From: PALSA-612 sp963846915
GTDB lineage: Bacteria > Actinomycetota > Thermoleophilia > Gaiellales > Gaiellaceae
Length of the DNA: 64,000 bases
NCBI GenBank assembly: GCA_963846915.1
Contig: CAWJXV010000006.1
Location: forward strand, 62,001-126,000
Reading direction: 5' to 3'
The position numbers were made by a program, and so were the translations under genes. Of this stretch, positions 42,965 to 53,452 are shown one piece after another. The stretch's first letter is position 1. The number at the start of each line of letters is the position of its first letter. Under the pieces are notes generated by a model, which did no database searches, was not told the origin of the DNA, and saw only the letters and a program-made list of their open reading frames with translations.

Positions 42965-44355
42965 GCGCGTGGGAGACCGTCATCGGGCTCGAGATCCACG
43001 CGCATTTGAAGACGCGGACGAAGATGTTCTGCCGCTGCGAGACCGGCTTCGGCGAGCCGCCGAACACGCGCACGTGTCCCGTCTGTCTGGCGTTCCCCGG
43101 GACGCTGCCGGTGCCGAACCGGACGGCGGTCGAGTGGACGATCAAGCTCGGCCTCGCGCTCGGCTGCACGATCGCCGACCGCGCGATCTTCCACCGCAAG
43201 AACTACTTCTATCCCGACCTGCCCAAGGGGTACCAGATCTCCCAGTACGACGAGCCGCTCTGCGTGGACGGACGTTTCACGGTGCCCGGCGAGGGCGGCG
43301 ACCTCGAGGTCGGGATCGTCCGCGCGCATCTCGAGGAGGATGCGGCCAAGACCGTGCATCTCGAGGGTGCCGGCGGGCGCATCGTCGGCGCGACGCGTTC
43401 GCTCGTCGACTTCAACCGCGGCGGGACCCCGCTCGTCGAGATCGTCACGCAGCCGGACCTGCGCTCGGCCGACGAGACGCGGCGCTTCCTACAGCTCCTG
43501 CGCCAGACGATCGTCGAGCTCGGAATCTCGGACGCGGAGATGGAGAAGGGCACCCTGCGCTGCGACGCCAACGTGTCGGTGCGGCAGATGGGGGAGGAGG
43601 GCTTCCGCACGCGCTGGGAGCTCAAGAACATGAACTCGTTCTCGTTCATCGCACGCGGGATCGACGCGGCGGTGCGCGAGCAGATCGCGCTGCACGAAGC
43701 CGGGCACGAGGTCGTGCAGGAGACGTACGACTACGACGCTGACGCCGACACGCTGACGCCGCACCGCTCGAAGGAGGACGCCGACGACTACCGGTACTTC
43801 CCCGAGCCGGATCTCGTGCCGATCGAGCCGGAGGCGGCGGTCGTCGAGCGGCTGCGCGTCGAGCTGCCGGAGCTGCCGGCGGCACGGATCGAGGCGCTCG
43901 CGGGAGAGCTCGGGACAGCGGACGCCTGGACGCTCGTCACGACCGACCGCGATCAGGGCTACGGCGAGCTCGTCGGCGCGGACGTGCCGGCTCGGCCGGC
44001 CTTCAACTTCGTCATGAACCAGCCCATACCTGAGGGCGCGAACCTCCGCGAGCTCGCGCGGATCGCGACCGCCACGGATTTGACTCGGGCGAGCCTCGAG
44101 GCCGCGGTGGCCGCGAGCGCCGAGCCGGGCTTCTCGGCAGATCCGTATCTTGCGCGGAAGGCGGTCTCCGACAGCGCCGAGCTCGAGCCGCTCGTCGAGC
44201 GCATCCTGGCTGCGAACCCGGGTCAGGTCGAGGCGTACCGAGGCGGAAAGGAGGGGCTGCTCGGGTTCTTCGTGGGGCAGGCGATGAAGGAGACGCGGGG
44301 CAAGGCCAACCCGAAGGTGCTCAACGACCTGATCCGTGAGAAGCTGAACGCGTGA
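42961..44355 (+). CDS. gatB: Asp/Glu-tRNA amidotransferase subunit B
   Basis: The 464-aa subunit activates the tRNA-bound carboxylate with ATP and binds the tRNA. The N-terminal cradle begins WETVIGLEIHAHLKTRTKMF and has a zinc knuckle from Cys pairs in CRCETGFG and TCPVCLAFPG. The core has YFYPDLPKGYQISQYDEPLC and DANVSVRQMG. The C-terminal YqeY-like tail (FFVGQAMKETRGKANPKVLN) is present. Together with gatCA this is a full indirect aminoacylation system. Confidence 0.95.
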   Translation: MSAWETVIGLEIHAHLKTRTKMFCRCETGFGEPPNTRTCPVCLAFPGTLPVPNRTAVEWTIKLGLALGCTIADRAIFHRKNYFYPDLPKGYQISQYDEPLCVDGRFTVPGEGGDLEVGIVRAHLEEDAAKTVHLEGAGGRIVGATRSLVDFNRGGTPLVEIVTQPDLRSADETRRFLQLLRQTIVELGISDAEMEKGTLRCDANVSVRQMGEEGFRTRWELKNMNSFSFIARGIDAAVREQIALHEAGHEVVQETYDYDADADTLTPHRSKEDADDYRYFPEPDLVPIEPEAAVVERLRVELPELPAARIEALAGELGTADAWTLVTTDRDQGYGELVGADVPARPAFNFVMNQPIPEGANLRELARIATATDLTRASLEAAVAASAEPGFSADPYLARKAVSDSAELEPLVERILAANPGQVEAYRGGKEGLLGFFVGQAMKETRGKANPKVLNDLIREKLNA

Positions 44356-44597
44356 CCGAGGTCGACGAGGCCAACGAGATCCTGCGCGGCAAGGGCTACA
44401 AGGAGGCCCAGCTCGCGGTCTTCCCGACGCCGATGGCCTCGAAGCTCCTGATCAAGGGGACGAAGATCGGCAGCCCGTTCGCCGATGCGCCGGACACCGT
44501 CCTGCGCGCCGTCCGCGACTGCGTCCCGACGGCGGACGACCTCGGCCGCCACACGATCACGCCGCGCGAGCTCCGTGCCTGCCTCGAGCAGACCTGA
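44352..44597 (+). CDS. Small conserved-looking protein after gatB
   Basis: The 81-aa soluble protein starts with GTG overlapping the gatB stop, so it is co-translated with gatCAB. It has a compact alpha/beta pattern (EILRGKGYKEAQLAVFPTPM, ASKLLIKGTKIGSPFADAPD) and no recognised motif. Its coupling suggests a role linked to translation, but this is only context. Confidence 0.55.
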   Translation: MTEVDEANEILRGKGYKEAQLAVFPTPMASKLLIKGTKIGSPFADAPDTVLRAVRDCVPTADDLGRHTITPRELRACLEQT

Positions 44598-44689
44598 CGC
44601 TTCGTGTGAACGCGGTCTGGCCCCGATCAGGTCCTGCCTGGCCGGAGAGGACGGGCCTGCGCGGGCGGTGCTAGCTTGACGAGGACGCA

Positions 44690-45082
44690 ATGCGTCTCGC
44701 GATCACGCTGTTGTCGCTCCTCACTGCGGGCGGCTGTTTCGGAAGCACCCCGAACGGAACGTCGCTCTCGATCACCGCGTACCCGAACGGGATAGGCCAG
44801 CAGCCCGCCCAGCAGTACTCGCTGGGGTGCGGTCCGGCCCAAGGGACCGTGCCGAGGCCTGCGCTCGCCTGCCGGACGCTCGCCGCGCTCCGGGATCCGT
44901 TCGTGCCTGTGCCCCCGCAGACGATCTGCTCCGACATCGCGCTCGGGCCGGAGGAAGCCGTCGTCCAGGGTCGCCTCCGCGGCAAGTCGGTCGACGCACA
45001 CCTCACGGTCCGTACCAGCTGCGAGATCGATCGCTGGCGACGTCTCGCGGACGTCGTCCCCGGCTTTCCCGGCCCGCACTGA
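44690..45082 (+). CDS. Secreted subtilisin-inhibitor-like (SSI family) protein
   Basis: The 130-aa protein has a hydrophobic signal ending in AGGC, a weak lipobox. The rest follows the SSI pattern: SLSITAYPNG, then QYSLGCGPAQGTVPRPALAC, RTLAALRDPFVPVPPQTICS, and the closing VRTSCEIDRW. Four Cys are placed as in the two SSI disulfides, and the reactive loop would lie before TICS. SSI proteins block subtilisin-like serine proteases outside the cell. It lies immediately upstream of a secreted sedolisin, suggesting self-protection or control. TAGCTT at 44672-44677 may be its -10. Confidence 0.75.
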   Translation: MRLAITLLSLLTAGGCFGSTPNGTSLSITAYPNGIGQQPAQQYSLGCGPAQGTVPRPALACRTLAALRDPFVPVPPQTICSDIALGPEEAVVQGRLRGKSVDAHLTVRTSCEIDRWRRLADVVPGFPGPH

Positions 45083-45095
45083 GTACGTGCCGATC

Positions 45096-45125
45096 TTGAC
45101 AAACCTGCGAAAAGCCTTGTAGCGT
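45096..45125 (+). promoter_or_regulatory. Canonical -35/-10 promoter of the sedolisin gene
   Basis: TTGACA at 45096-45101 and TAGCGT at 45120-45125 are separated by 18 bases. The expected transcript has a leader of about 185 bases. This leader includes a hairpin with arms GGCCGCGCGC and GCGCGTGGCC (about 45128-45155) and ends in a strong GAGGAGG before ATG 45317. The full consensus -35 is rare among the leaderless promoters nearby. Confidence 0.65.
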
Positions 45126-45316
45126 CCCGGCCGCGCGCGAAGTTTGCGCGTGGCCGTCAGGGGAGAGGAGCGAGTGGCACGTCGGCGTCCGACGCAGGCT
45201 CGACGGCTGCGGCGTCCTCCAGGCTGCTCGCTGCCTGAATCGACGGTCAACCGTTCCCTTGGCTGGCGCCGTTCACTGCGGCCAGCGACCGGCCGGGCCC
45301 GAGAGGAGGTTGTCCC

Positions 45317-48268
45317 ATGAGGGGCTATCGCTCACGTGCGAAGCTCGCCCTGCTCGTTGTCGCGGGGGCATCCGCAGTCGGACTCGCGTCCGCACATGCG
45401 TCGGTGTCCTCGCAGCAGTCTGCCGCCGGCCAGCCGATCAGAGGAGACACCCCGCCGGCCGTTGCGGCGGGGAGCGCTCTCCCGCTGACACGCCACGACC
45501 CGAACGCGACGCTGCGCGTCAACGTCGGCCTAGCGGTTCGTAACTCGGCGGCTCTCGACGCGCTGATTCGTACGGCCAGAACCCCGGGCAGCGCGAAGTA
45601 CGGCCAGTACCTGACGAAGGCGCAGTACCTGGCCCGCTACGCGCCGAGCGGCGCGAACGTCCAGCTGGTCGGTTCTTGGCTCCGCGCTCAGGGCATCGCC
45701 GTCCTCGGGGCTTCGGCGAACAACCTCGTCGTACGTGCCCAGGGCTCGGTTGCCCAGTTCCAGCGCGCGTTCGGCGTCACGATCGGCGACTACACGGCCA
45801 ACGGCCGTGTCTTCTACTCGAACGACCGCGATCCGACGGTGCCGAGCGGGCTGAACGTGAACTGGGTCAGCGGCCTGTCCAACTTCAACGTCTACAAGCC
45901 GTTGAGATCGGCGATCACCTGTGAGAGCAACCCGCCCAACACGTGCGGTTTCGACGGCGGCGACTTCCGATCTGCCTACGACGTCGTCGGCAACGGCTCC
46001 GGCCAGACGATCGGCTTCACGCTCTGGGGCCGTCACCTGCCTCAGAGCGACTACGACGGGTACGCGGCCGCCACCGGCGAGACCAAGATCACGGTCGGCG
46101 GGCCCGGCGACGACGGGCTCGACTTCGTCGACATCGACGGCGCGAGCGGCATCAGCAACACCGACAACGAGGTCGCGCTCGACACCCAGATCGCCCACGG
46201 CGTCGCGCCCGGCGTCCACGAGACGTACTGGCTCGGCGTGGACAACACGGACTCGACGCTCGAGGACGTCCTCAACGCCGCCGAGGCGTCGAGCGTGAAG
46301 GTGATCTCGAACAGCTGGGGCTGCGACGGCTGCTCGACCGACCCGAACATGGACAACACCCTCCAGGCCGGGGCGGCGACCGGGCAGACGTTCTACTTCT
46401 CGAGCGGCGACAGCGGCGCCTCGGTCGGACGCTCGCGTCCGGCCGACAGCCCCTACGTGACCGCGGTCGGCGGCACGAACCTGACCACGGACGGCTCCGG
46501 CAACTGGTCGTCCGAGAACGCGTGGAGCGGCTCGGGCGGCGGGTGCGAGAACGGCTACACGCGACCCTCGTGGCAGACCGGAATCGGCAGCCCGCTCGTC
46601 TGGCCCTCGACCGCATGCACAGGTCGCGCTGAGCCGGACGTGGCCGCCGACGCGGGTATCGGAACGTTCCTGTTCTTCGACGGGTCCGAGACGTGCTGCA
46701 CAGGCGGCACGAGCCTCGCGGCGCCGATCTGGGCAGCGGCGTCGGTGATCTGGAACAAGCACAACGCAGCGACCGGCCGGTCCGGCATCGGCTTCTCCGC
46801 GCCGCTGCTCTACGCGCTCGGGAACGACCCCACGACCTATGCCAACGACTACCACGACATCACGTCGGGCAGCAACGGCTTCTCGGCCGGACCCGGCTGG
46901 GACGAGGTGACGGGGTGGGGCTCGGCCGATATCAACAAGCTCGCGAACAACGTCCCGGACGTGACCTACACCGGGCCGACAAAGGCGAGCCAGGGCGACA
47001 CGATCACGTTGTCGGCGACCCTGTTCGACCACAACGCATCGACCGTGCTCGCCACGTCGGCGCTCGGCACGCTCAAGGTCTCGCTCACGGCCGCAGGCGC
47101 ATCCTGTGACGCGAACGTGGACTCGACCGGTCACGCATCGTGCCCCGTCACGATCACGGCGGGCCCGGGCCACTACAAGGCGATCGCGGCCTACGCGGGC
47201 GACGCCGCGTACATCGGGGGGTCGCAGACCGTCGATTTCACCGTCCTGCACATCCCGACCAAGATCACGTACACCGGTGACACCAGTGGCGACTACCACG
47301 ACCTGGTCAAGCTCTCGGCGACCCTGACCGAGGACATCACCGGGAACGCCCCGATCGGGGGCGAGATGCTGAAGTTCGACCTCGGCGCCGAGACCTGCTC
47401 GGCGATCACCGACCTCACCGGCAGCGCGGGCTGCACGGTGACGCCGGCGGACGTCCCGGGGCCGTACTCGGTGATCGTCACGTTCGCAGGCGACGAGCCG
47501 CTCTACGAGCCGTCGAGCACCAGCGCGGCGTTCACCCTGAAGAAAGAGGAGACGACCGCGGCCTACACTGGCCCGACCGTGATCCTCGCCGGGTCGTCCA
47601 CGGCGACGCTGACGGGGACGTTGGTCGAGGACGGGGCGAACGACAACGACGGGGACGGCGGCTCGCCCGGACCCGTCCCGTCGGAGCAGGTCAAGCTCTC
47701 GCTCGGCACGCAGAGCTGCACGGGCATGACCGATCCGTCCGGCAACGTCAGCTGCACGATCCCGACGGTGACCGTTCCGCTCGGTTCGGAGACGGCGGCT
47801 GCGACGTTCGCCGGCGACGCCTTCTACCTGCCGTCGAGCGACAGCAAGGAGGTCATCGTCTTCGCCTTCCCGAGCAACGGCGCGTTCGTGCTCGGCGACA
47901 ACACGGTCGCCGGCGCGGGCTCGGGAACCGTGACCTGGTGGAGCGATTCGTGGTCGCTCCTCGACAGCCTGTCCGGCGGGTCCGCTCCCGCCTCGTTCAA
48001 GGGGTTCGCGGGCACCGTGACCCTGCCGACGACGAGCCCCGCCAACCTCTGCGGGACGACGTTCTCGACCAGGCCGGGGAACAGCGCACCGCCGACGAGC
48101 GGCGTGCCCTCCTACATGGGAGTGCTCGTCGCGAGCTCGGTGACCAAGTCCGGGAGCACGATCAACGGCACCTGGGCCAAGATCGTGGTCGTCAAGACCG
48201 ACCCCGGATACCAGCCCAACCCGGGCCATCCGGGCACCGGCACCATCGTCGCGACCTTCTGCGGCTGA
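45317..48268 (+). CDS. Secreted sedolisin (S53) protease with Ig-like repeats
   Basis: The 983-aa precursor has a signal peptide, an activation pro-domain (about residues 70-190; SAKYGQYLTKAQYLARYAPS) and an S53 catalytic domain. The acid-serine residues are Glu285 and Asp289 (DNEVALDTQ), Asp365 (FSSGDSGAS) and Ser466 (GGTSLAAP). From about residue 550 three Ig-like repeats follow, each with LSATL- or LTGTL-type strands, a Cys pair and a FAGD/YAGD strand. A C-terminal domain with WWSDSWSLLD completes it. Sedolisins digest proteins at acidic pH outside the cell. The upstream inhibitor gene is a likely partner. Confidence 0.9.
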   Translation: MRGYRSRAKLALLVVAGASAVGLASAHASVSSQQSAAGQPIRGDTPPAVAAGSALPLTRHDPNATLRVNVGLAVRNSAALDALIRTARTPGSAKYGQYLTKAQYLARYAPSGANVQLVGSWLRAQGIAVLGASANNLVVRAQGSVAQFQRAFGVTIGDYTANGRVFYSNDRDPTVPSGLNVNWVSGLSNFNVYKPLRSAITCESNPPNTCGFDGGDFRSAYDVVGNGSGQTIGFTLWGRHLPQSDYDGYAAATGETKITVGGPGDDGLDFVDIDGASGISNTDNEVALDTQIAHGVAPGVHETYWLGVDNTDSTLEDVLNAAEASSVKVISNSWGCDGCSTDPNMDNTLQAGAATGQTFYFSSGDSGASVGRSRPADSPYVTAVGGTNLTTDGSGNWSSENAWSGSGGGCENGYTRPSWQTGIGSPLVWPSTACTGRAEPDVAADAGIGTFLFFDGSETCCTGGTSLAAPIWAAASVIWNKHNAATGRSGIGFSAPLLYALGNDPTTYANDYHDITSGSNGFSAGPGWDEVTGWGSADINKLANNVPDVTYTGPTKASQGDTITLSATLFDHNASTVLATSALGTLKVSLTAAGASCDANVDSTGHASCPVTITAGPGHYKAIAAYAGDAAYIGGSQTVDFTVLHIPTKITYTGDTSGDYHDLVKLSATLTEDITGNAPIGGEMLKFDLGAETCSAITDLTGSAGCTVTPADVPGPYSVIVTFAGDEPLYEPSSTSAAFTLKKEETTAAYTGPTVILAGSSTATLTGTLVEDGANDNDGDGGSPGPVPSEQVKLSLGTQSCTGMTDPSGNVSCTIPTVTVPLGSETAAATFAGDAFYLPSSDSKEVIVFAFPSNGAFVLGDNTVAGAGSGTVTWWSDSWSLLDSLSGGSAPASFKGFAGTVTLPTTSPANLCGTTFSTRPGNSAPPTSGVPSYMGVLVASSVTKSGSTINGTWAKIVVVKTDPGYQPNPGHPGTGTIVATFCG

Positions 48269-48276
48269 GCGACGCG

Positions 48277-48306
48277 AGGGGGAGGATGCACCCGCATCCT
48301 CCCCCT
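48277..48306. terminator. Bidirectional terminator between convergent genes
   Basis: AGGGGGAGGATGC and GCATCCTCCCCCT form a perfect 13-base-pair stem with an ACCC loop. It fills the gap between the sedolisin stop and the convergent yqgE-like stop. The T-run is short, but the stem is strong enough to serve both strands. Confidence 0.75.
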
Positions 48307-48308
48307 CC

Positions 48309-48854
48309 CTAGTTCGTGGACGGGTCCTCGGGCATCAGGGCGAGCACGCGGTAGGTGCCGCCCTTGCGGCGGAGCACGGTCGCGAACAGGTCGTCCTCCG
48401 GGCCGGGGAAGAGGTCGACGCTCTCGGCGGGCTCGACGAGCCACGACTCCTCCTCGAGTTCGGCCTCGAGCTGTCCGGGCCCCCAGCCGGAGTAGCCGGC
48501 GAACACGCGGGCGCGCCGGGTCGCGCCCGCCAGCGCCTCGAGGTCGTCGTCGCTCGAGGCGAAGCCGACGTCGCCGACGACGATCGTCGCCGCCGCGCTC
48601 GCGTCGTCGAACTCGGCGAGCACGAGCACCGCCTCCGGCTGCACCGGGCCGCCGACGTGCACCAACGACTCCTCGCCCGCCACGACCGCCAGCGGCGGCA
48701 CCGCCTCGCCGACCGTCACCTCCGCGGGGCGGTTCAGCACGAGTCCCATCGCTCCCTCCTCGCCGTGCTCGCCGACGAGCACCACCGCCCGTCGGAAGTT
48801 GGGATCGAACAGCGCCGGCGTAGCCACGAGCAGGCGGCCCTTGAGCGAGGTCAC
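48309..48854 (-). CDS. YqgE/AlgH family protein (UPF0301)
   Basis: The 181-aa protein matches the YqgE/AlgH family: GRLLVATPALFDPNFRRAVV, then GAMGLVLNRPAEVTVGEAVP, and FAGYSGWGPGQLEAELEEES. The family fold is known but the biochemical role is not; links to transcriptional control have been proposed in proteobacteria. It starts directly after the stop of the ABC permease gene (same strand, no gap), so it is probably the last gene of that operon. Confidence 0.9.
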   Translation of the reverse strand: MTSLKGRLLVATPALFDPNFRRAVVLVGEHGEEGAMGLVLNRPAEVTVGEAVPPLAVVAGEESLVHVGGPVQPEAVLVLAEFDDASAAATIVVGDVGFASSDDDLEALAGATRRARVFAGYSGWGPGQLEAELEEESWLVEPAESVDLFPGPEDDLFATVLRRKGGTYRVLALMPEDPSTN

Positions 48855-51409
48855 CTACTCATATTGCAACGCTTCGAGCACGTTCAGCCTCGAAGCGCGC
48901 CGTGCGGGCAGGATCGCGGCGATCAGCCCGGCCACGACGGCGACGAGCGCGAACACGATCAGCGACGTGATCGGCCACGAGAGCGTGATGAAGTCGACCC
49001 GCGCGATCAGCAGCACGGCGAGCACGATCCCGAGCGCGATCCCGATCGCGGCCCCGATCAGCGCGGTGATCACGCTCTCGTAGCGGATCATCCGCCGCAC
49101 CTGGCGGCGTGTCATGCCGACCGCGCGCAGCATCCCGAGCTCACGTGTCCGCTCGAAGACCGTCAGAACGAGCGTGTTCACGATGCCGAACAGCGACACG
49201 AGCACGGACAGCGCGAGCAGGACATAGAGCACGTTCAGGATGTTGTCGAGCCCGGCCGCCTGGTTCGTCTTGAACTGCGAGATGGTCTGCACCTTCGCGT
49301 TCGGGAAGCCCTTGAGCGAGTGGTCGAGCCTCGCCGTCGACACCTTGGTGACGCCGCCGAGCGTGTCGATGAAGATGAACAGGTCCTGCGGCTGCGTGTA
49401 GAGGCTGTCGAAGGTCTTGCTCGAGATCGTCACGGGGCCGAACGGCGACCCTCCGGGCGGCGGCTTGAAGATCCCGTGGACGACGAAGACGCGTGACTCG
49501 CCGCTCGGGACGACCGCGCGCATCGGCGACCCCAGGCGGAGCGAATGGTCCTTCGCGAACGTGTCGTCGATGAACGCCCCGTTCTCGCCGAGCGTCTCGA
49601 AGGTCGCCTGTCCCGGTCCGGCGATCCAATTCATCTTCAGCACGCGGCTGCCGCCCGGGCCGATCGCGGTCAGGCTGTGCGTGGATCCGAACATGCGCAC
49701 GTCGGCTTCGCGGACGCCGACGGTGGCCGTGACGCCCGGTGTCGCACGGATGGGATTCTCGGTCGCGACGGGGATCGGGTCGAAGTTGTTCTGGGCAGTG
49801 ACCGCGTAGTCGCCCTGCGCGAGCTTGTTGACGGCGTCGAAGAACGAGCTGCGGATCCCCGAGGCGAGCATCGCGACCAGGGTCACGAGCGCGAGGCCGA
49901 TCATCAAGGCGGCCGCCGTCGAGCCGGTCCGCTGCGGGTTCCGCTGCGAGTTCTCGCGCGCGAGCACGCCGGCTGCGCCGCCGAGCTTGGCGCCGGGCCA
50001 GCCGATCGCGGTCGCGAGCGGTACGACGAGGTGTGACGAGAAGAGCGCGACGCCGATGAAGATGAGAAGCGCGCCGAGCCCCATGAAGATGAGGATCGCG
50101 GTGGTCGAGAGGCCGCTGCCGAACAGGGCATAGGCGAACGCCGCGAATCCGAGGACGGCGAGCGTGCCCGAGATGTAGGCGCGGTACCCGGCGAAGCGCC
50201 CGGGAGGCAACGTCGCGCCTTCGCGGACGGCCGCGATCGGCGGGACCCGCGTCGCGCGCATCGCCGGGCGCAGGCTGGCGATCATCGTCACCAGGACGCC
50301 GACCAGGAGCGCAACGATCACGGTCCGGGCCTGGAAGAGCAGCCCGGTGTTCGGGAGTGTGAAGCCGACCGCATCGAACAGCGCGAACAGGCCCTTCGCG
50401 AGCGCGAGACCGAGGAAGAGCCCGGTCACCGATGCGAGCACGCCCATGACCAGGGACTCGAGCAGCACGACACGGAGGATCTGCCGCCGCGAGGCGCCGA
50501 TCGTCCGCAAGGTGGCGAACTCGCGGGTCCGCTGAGCGATCGTGATCGACAGCGAATTGGCGATCACGAACGCTCCGACGAAGAGGGCGATCCCCCCGAA
50601 GGCGAGCAGGAAGTCCTGCAGGAAGCTGGTGAAGCTCTTCGTGTCGCTCGCGTCCGTCTTCGCCTGGTCCGTGCCGCTCCGGACCTGCGTCGCCGGCGGC
50701 AGGATCTTGCGCACCTCCGCGAGCAGCGCTGCCTCGGTCACCCCGGGCTTCCGCGAGATGCGAATGTCGTCGAGCTTGCCGATCTTGCGGAAGAGCGCCT
50801 GCGCGGTTGCGAGGTCGAACCCGGCGAGCGTGGCGCCGCCGATATCGAGGTTGCTCGAGCCGAACTTGACGAGGCCGGAGACCCGGAACGGTTTCGAGCT
50901 GCCCTGCGCCTCGATCTTGATCGTGTTGCCGACCGTGATGTGCTTCTTGCTCGCCGTCGAGTGGTCGATCACGACCTCGTCCGCCTTGGGCCAGGCGCCG
51001 GAGACGAGCGTGAGCGAGCTGAACGCAGGGTACTTCGGGTCAACCGAGAAGCCGAGGTGCGGCGCGCCGCCGAAGCTGATCACCTTGCCGTTCTTGCCGA
51101 TCAGGTTCGTGCTCGAGTCCGCGACGCCGCCGATCGCGGCCGCGACCGTCGACTGCTGCCGCACCTTCGGGAGCAACGACTCCTCAAACGGAGGCAGGTT
51201 CGTCGTCGAGTTCTTGCTCACTGCCGACTTGCCGGTGATGACCGCGTCGGTGTTGCGGTAGATGCTCGAGAAGATCGCGTCGAACGCGTGCGAGATCGAG
51301 TCGGTAAGGACGTACGTGCCGCTGATGGTCGCGACCCCGAGGACGATGGCGAAGCCGGTCAGAAAGGTCCGGAGCTTGCGGCCCCAGAGCGCGCGGAACG
51401 CGACCCTGA

Positions 51410-51413
<4 letters not shown>
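48855..51413 (-). CDS. ABC transporter permease, FtsX/MacB type
   Basis: The 852-aa permease has an N-terminal transmembrane helix (LRTFLTGFAIVLGVATISGT), a large extracytoplasmic region, and two FtsX core blocks of three helices each (about residues 270-400 and 720-845). The duplicated layout is common in actinobacterial exporters of the LolCDE/MacB type, which move lipids, peptides or drugs or act as mechanotransmitters. GTG 51413 overlaps the stop of the ATPase gene. The longer open frame to 51773 is antisense-like extension over the ATPase and is rejected. Confidence 0.9.
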
Positions 51414-52165
<752 letters not shown>

Positions 52166-52297
52166 CGATGCTCCCCTGGGCGAGTTTGACGGCTTCGGTC
52201 GCAAAACCCTATCGCGCCATTCCCGTTCGCACAGTACGGCTAACCCCCAGCCCGAAGCGCGCGGCTCGGCCCCCGATCGCTTGGCTAGGCTGACTTC

Positions 52298-53452
52298 GTG
52301 AGCGCCAAGCGGTACCTGTTCACGCCGGGCCCGACGACGGTGCCGCCGCAGGTGCTCGCGGCGCTCGCAGAGCCGGTCGTCCACCACCGCGGCTCCGACT
52401 TCCGCCCGATCTTCCGCGAGTGCCTCGACCGGCTCAAGGAGGTCTTCCGCACGTCGTCGGAGGTGCTGCTCTTCACGGCCTCCGGGACGGGTGCGATGGA
52501 GTCGGCGGTCGCGAACCTCTGCTCGCCGGGAAACAAGGTCATCGTCGTCTCCGCGGGCAGCTTCGGCGAGCGATGGGCTCAGATCGCCGAGCGCTACGGC
52601 TGCGAGGTCGTGGCCGTCCGCTACGAGTGGGGCGAGGCGCCGTCGGCCGACGACCTGGCCGCGACGCTCGCCGACGCGAGCGGCGCACGGGCCGTGTTCC
52701 TGACCCATTCCGAGACGTCGACCGGCGTCGTCGCGGACGTGCAGGCACTGGCCGCTGCCGTCCGGCCGAGCGGCGCGCACGTCGTCGTCGACGCGATCTC
52801 GAGCGTCGGCGCCGTGCCGCTCGAGGTAGATGCCTGGGGGATCGACGTCGCCTGCGCCGGCTCGCAGAAGGCGCTGATGACGCCGCCGGGGCTCGCGATG
52901 GCGTCGGTCTCGGACGCCGTCTGGGCGCCCGAGGGGCGCTCCTCGTCGCCGCGCTACTACTTCGACTGGGACCGCACGCGCCGCGCCCAGGAGCAGCTCG
53001 ATTCGGCCTTCACGCCCGCGACGTCGCTCGTGGTCGCGCTCAACGTCGCGCTCGGGCTGATCCTCGACGGCGGGCTCGATCAAGCCTTCGAGCGCCATCG
53101 GCTGCTCGGCCGCGCCTGCCGCGAGGGCGCGAAGGCGATGGGCCTCGAGCTGTTCTCGCCGGACGACGACTCGGCTGCCGTCGTGACCGCCATCAAGGCG
53201 CCCGAGGGAATCGACGCGACCGAGCTCGTCGCGCTGCTGCGCGACAAGCACGGCATCCAGCTCGCGAACGGCCAGGCGCAGCTCAAGGGGAAGATCTTCC
53301 GCATCGGCCACATCGGCTACTACGACGTGTTCGACATCGCCACGGCGCTCGGCGCCGTCGAGCTCGGTCTGACCGACCTCGGCGCCGACGTCGAGCGCGG
53401 CGTCGCCGTGACGCGGGCGCTCGACGTGTACGCCGAGGGCGCGAAGGTGTGA
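52298..53452 (+). CDS. Class V aminotransferase, probable phosphoserine aminotransferase role
   Basis: The 384-aa PLP enzyme begins RYLFTPGPTTVPPQVLAALA, as in alanine-glyoxylate/serine-pyruvate transaminases and the archaeal-type SerC. The PLP Lys is in CAGSQKALMTPPG. Ala/Ser/phosphoserine transamination is the family range. Because serA overlaps its stop, the reaction 3-phosphohydroxypyruvate to phosphoserine is the likely job here. GTG 52298 follows TAGGCT (52286-52291) by six bases. Confidence 0.85.
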   Translation: MSAKRYLFTPGPTTVPPQVLAALAEPVVHHRGSDFRPIFRECLDRLKEVFRTSSEVLLFTASGTGAMESAVANLCSPGNKVIVVSAGSFGERWAQIAERYGCEVVAVRYEWGEAPSADDLAATLADASGARAVFLTHSETSTGVVADVQALAAAVRPSGAHVVVDAISSVGAVPLEVDAWGIDVACAGSQKALMTPPGLAMASVSDAVWAPEGRSSSPRYYFDWDRTRRAQEQLDSAFTPATSLVVALNVALGLILDGGLDQAFERHRLLGRACREGAKAMGLELFSPDDDSAAVVTAIKAPEGIDATELVALLRDKHGIQLANGQAQLKGKIFRIGHIGYYDVFDIATALGAVELGLTDLGADVERGVAVTRALDVYAEGAKV

